Assembly (NCBI RefSeq): GCF_031455095.1
Contig: NZ_JAVDSB010000006.1
Location: 62,001-126,000 of the forward strand
Length of the DNA: 64,000 bases
Reading direction: 5' to 3'
Source: Paenibacillus_E qinlingensis_A
GTDB taxonomy: Bacteria > Bacillota > Bacilli > Paenibacillales > NBRC-103111
The position numbers and the translations under genes are program-made. Numbering within the stretch: the first letter of the stretch is position 1; the number at the start of each line of letters is the position of its first letter. Positions 61,752-64,000 of this stretch are shown here, one piece after another. The notes beneath the pieces were generated by a model. That model saw only the letters and a program-made list of their open reading frames with translations, was not told the DNA's origin and did not search any database.

Positions 61752-62414
61752 CTAATAATAGTCTTTTATAACGGTTACAAGCTTCCCGATTAATTGTCCT
61801 TTGAAAGCTTCTGGAATAGATTGACCTGCTGGGTTTGAATAATGATAATTTTGCATCTCTAAATGATAAGAAAATCCTAGTGTGAGTAAGAAGTCATGAA
61901 GTTCGGTGGGGAATTGATCGATTCCTATTGTGTTCTTATAGTAATCTGTAGCGCTGATGGTTACATCAATATCGCCTTTTCCAGTACTGAGACTTATAAG
62001 ATCCGCAGGGTCTTGTACAATCCATTGACCTTTCGAAAAGATGGATAACCTAGCGTTATCCAAAGTAGCGATTCCTGCTAAATTGACACCGAAAATGTCA
62101 TTGATGAGACTTCGAATCTCTTCACCTATTATCGTAGGTCCATAGGATAACAGATATCTATCCATAGCTTCTACCTTGGTCATAGACATGATTTCAGCAT
62201 CGTGATCCGTAGAGGCAGGGTCTATGCCAAATGATTGCCTAATAGGTTCCATGATTTCGAGTGGGTATAAGGCTAATATACTGCCTTCACCGTTAGCGGA
62301 GATGTCATCTAAGCTAATATGATAAACGATTTCGATAATTTCTCTAATCTTAGGGCCTGTTAGAATTTCGAGATGGGAGGCCAAGTGGCTGTCCATGACC
62401 GCTATCTTCGACAT
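61752..62414 (-). CDS. Uncharacterised protein with an internal duplication
   Basis: 220 residues, soluble, no signal peptide. Residues about 7-38 (MDSHLASHLEILTGPKIREI, ending LDDI) and about 85-116 (MDRYLLSYGPTIIGEEIRSL, ending LAGI) are clearly the same unit, giving a tandem repeat with the pattern MD-L-S-----G--IR--I--I----L--I. A beta-rich C-terminal part follows. Not matched to a family. It lies 33 bases downstream of the TPP enzyme gene, same strand, so likely co-transcribed. AGAGGATCG precedes the ATG. Confidence 0.7.
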   Translation of the reverse strand: MSKIAVMDSHLASHLEILTGPKIREIIEIVYHISLDDISANGEGSILALYPLEIMEPIRQSFGIDPASTDHDAEIMSMTKVEAMDRYLLSYGPTIIGEEIRSLINDIFGVNLAGIATLDNARLSIFSKGQWIVQDPADLISLSTGKGDIDVTISATDYYKNTIGIDQFPTELHDFLLTLGFSYHLEMQNYHYSNPAGQSIPEAFKGQLIGKLVTVIKDYY

Positions 62415-62447
62415 CGTACGATCCTCTTTTCATTGTTGGTGGTAAGT

Positions 62448-64000
62448 TTAATCTAAGCTAAGCAATCTAGTAAGAATCGGAGGAATTTCCAGCGGATCAA
62501 CCATTACCTCGATGACCGTAGCTGTATTGGACTGCAAAGCTAACTGAACCGCGTTCGTAATGTCTGTTTCATTTTCACAGCGATACGCAAGTGCTCCCAT
62601 AGATTGGGCAAATAAGCTAACATCCAGTGGTCGCTCAAAGATAGCTCCAACGGACCGTCCTGTGTTATAAGACATACCCTTTTCTACCATATCTAACCGA
62701 CCGTTATTCAAAACAAAGAAAATAACCGGAATCCCATGGTTAACAGCTGTCGATATTTCTGTGCCGTGCATCATCATGCAGCCGTCGCCGGTCACACAGA
62801 CGACAGGGCGTTCGGGCATGCCAATTTTCGCGCCGATCGAAAAGCCGATCGCTGCCCCCATGGTTATGAACATTTCAGCCAAAAAGAATGTCCCAGGCTC
62901 GATGATTTCGAAATTTTGCACAGCATGAAAAGAGTGACTCCCTGCATCTCCGAAGATAACCGCCTCTTTCGGAAGCACAGACCGCAAACTTCTGAACGCC
63001 GCCCCCGCTGACAAAGCGGTTTCCATTGGAGCGGTCGTTGCTGCTGCTTCTGCACGAGCTGCTAGCACTTCATGCTCTTTGAGGGATGCTCCGCTTTGCA
63101 TAATGAGATGATTCAGGTTGTATGCGATATCGCCTAGGATGACTTGCGTTGGTGCTTGAAGGGTCTTACCTGCGAACGTAAGGTCATACTCGAATTGCAA
63201 TACCCTCTCTGGCTCCATGTCAGCCGTAAATCCGGATAAAGACATGTCGCACAATTTGCTGCCAACAACGATCATCAAGTCAATGCCCGATTTCATATAT
63301 GCTGTCGCATTTATCGAACCGCCGAGGCCATATCCGCCCAAGTATAAGGGATGGTTAGTGGAGAATGCCCCTTTCCCACCCGTTGAAGTTACGACAGGAA
63401 TTCCCCAATGTTCGGCAATAATCCGCACTTGGGTGTATGTTTCTGCTGCTACGGCACCTTTGCCCAGAAAGAGAACAGGTTTCTTAGCCTCATTTATTAA
63501 GGATACGGCTTTATCAATATCAGGCGATACAAGTGGTGAAATGTGGTCCGGCAAAGGCAAATAGAAGGAATCCACTTCCTCCATCAGCACATCAAATGGG
63601 ATGCAAAGATGAACGGGACCTTTTTCACCTGTGTAGGCTTTTTCCAAGGCATGTTTAAGGTATAAGTAAAGAAGATCGGCTCGCTCGACGCGAGCACTAA
63701 AGAGGGTCACGGGTTCGAACATTTTAACCAAATCTACTGAAAATTGGCTTGAATCCTGACTTAAAGCACGTCCAGTCTCTTGCATCGAAGGCTGTCCGGT
63801 GATAAATAATACAGGTAACTGGAACTCTTTGGCATGCCCCGCGCCTGGAATTAGATTCGTTCCTCCAGGTCCGGAAGTACCAATCGCAATTCCCATCGTT
63901 TTTTTCGCTAGTGCATAACCTGACGCTTCAAACCCGCATCCGGCTTCGTGGCGACCTAGCACATATTCAATTCCGTAATTGTCAAGTTCCAGCATCAGCG
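62448..64000 (-). CDS. TPP-dependent enzyme, acetolactate synthase-like (5' end outside window)
   Basis: At least 515 residues; the gene runs past position 64000, so its N-terminus is missing. Three-domain ThDP fold: RHEAGCGFEASGYA with the catalytic Glu, then GTSGPGGTNLIPG, a middle domain (NEAKKPVLFLGKGAVAA), and the ThDP/Mg site GDGCMMMHGTEISTAVNHGI, closed by the N of FVLNNG. It resembles acetolactate synthase and glyoxylate carboligase relatives. The exact reaction is open; no small regulatory subunit or other ilv gene follows. Confidence 0.85.
   Translation of the reverse strand, partial: LMLELDNYGIEYVLGRHEAGCGFEASGYALAKKTMGIAIGTSGPGGTNLIPGAGHAKEFQLPVLFITGQPSMQETGRALSQDSSQFSVDLVKMFEPVTLFSARVERADLLYLYLKHALEKAYTGEKGPVHLCIPFDVLMEEVDSFYLPLPDHISPLVSPDIDKAVSLINEAKKPVLFLGKGAVAAETYTQVRIIAEHWGIPVVTSTGGKGAFSTNHPLYLGGYGLGGSINATAYMKSGIDLMIVVGSKLCDMSLSGFTADMEPERVLQFEYDLTFAGKTLQAPTQVILGDIAYNLNHLIMQSGASLKEHEVLAARAEAAATTAPMETALSAGAAFRSLRSVLPKEAVIFGDAGSHSFHAVQNFEIIEPGTFFLAEMFITMGAAIGFSIGAKIGMPERPVVCVTGDGCMMMHGTEISTAVNHGIPVIFFVLNNGRLDMVEKGMSYNTGRSVGAIFERPLDVSLFAQSMGALAYRCENETDITNAVQLALQSNTATVIEVMVDPLEIPPILTRLLSLD

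Overview
The window looks like chromosomal DNA of a spore-forming, Gram-positive member of the Bacillales, most likely Paenibacillus or a close relative. The clues are an LplB/LplC/lipoprotein sugar importer beside a membrane-bound AraC-type regulator, secreted proteins with CAP, copper-amine-oxidase-N, FnIII and CBM5/12 domains, a spore-coat block whose order recalls cotB-ywrJ-ywrK-cotG of Bacillus subtilis, AGGAGG-type ribosome sites with frequent GTG/TTG starts, and housekeeping genes trpB and metE. No rRNA, tRNA, insertion sequence, integrase or CRISPR array was seen.

Layout. 0-2.3 kb: AT-rich segment with a tiny zinc-ribbon gene, a frameshifted Fic gene and a decayed MFS transporter. 2.3-9.3 kb: secreted LamG protein, AraC-type membrane regulator and a three-gene oligosaccharide ABC importer. 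9.3-13.8 kb: two divergent regulator/efflux pairs (TetR/MFS and MATE/TetR), each with a clear palindromic operator. 13.8-21.4 kb: repeat-filled gap, trpB, a ketopantoate-reductase fragment, a two-component pair with a broken response regulator, an RND pump that has lost its middle, and a CAP-domain protein. 21.5-28.6 kb: small unknowns, a chitin-active LPMO, DoxX/HxlR, LysR and metE. 28.8-34.3 kb: an unusual 1054-residue UvrA-like protein, then an actin-type (ParM-like) segregation cassette preceded by short repeats resembling a centromere. 34.4-39.6 kb: spore coat block (collagen-like protein, CotB-like protein, a 39-codon ORF, an ArsB/YwrK-like transporter, a YwrJ-like protein, a CotG-like 13-residue-repeat protein). 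39.6-42.1 kb: a chemoreceptor and a frameshifted acetyltransferase. 42.1-50.1 kb: a seven-gene operon on the minus strand running from response regulator and kinase to a complete ferric/phosphonate-type ABC importer with two anchored binding proteins. 50.5-56 kb: a second two-component pair divergent from a VTC polyphosphate polymerase, a DUF4956 membrane protein and a beta-helix lipoprotein. 56.8-61.7 kb: a YtrA-type GntR regulator and two ABC-2 transporters around a DUF4097-like protein. 61.7-64 kb: an internally duplicated unknown protein and a TPP-dependent enzyme that runs off the window.

A recurring theme is damaged genes: three single-frameshift genes (Fic, response regulator, GNAT), two truncated remnants (MFS, ketopantoate reductase) and one RND pump with an in-frame internal deletion. 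Whether the frameshifts are real or assembly indels cannot be told from the sequence alone. A second theme is that three long intergenic gaps each carry their own family of short imperfect repeats.
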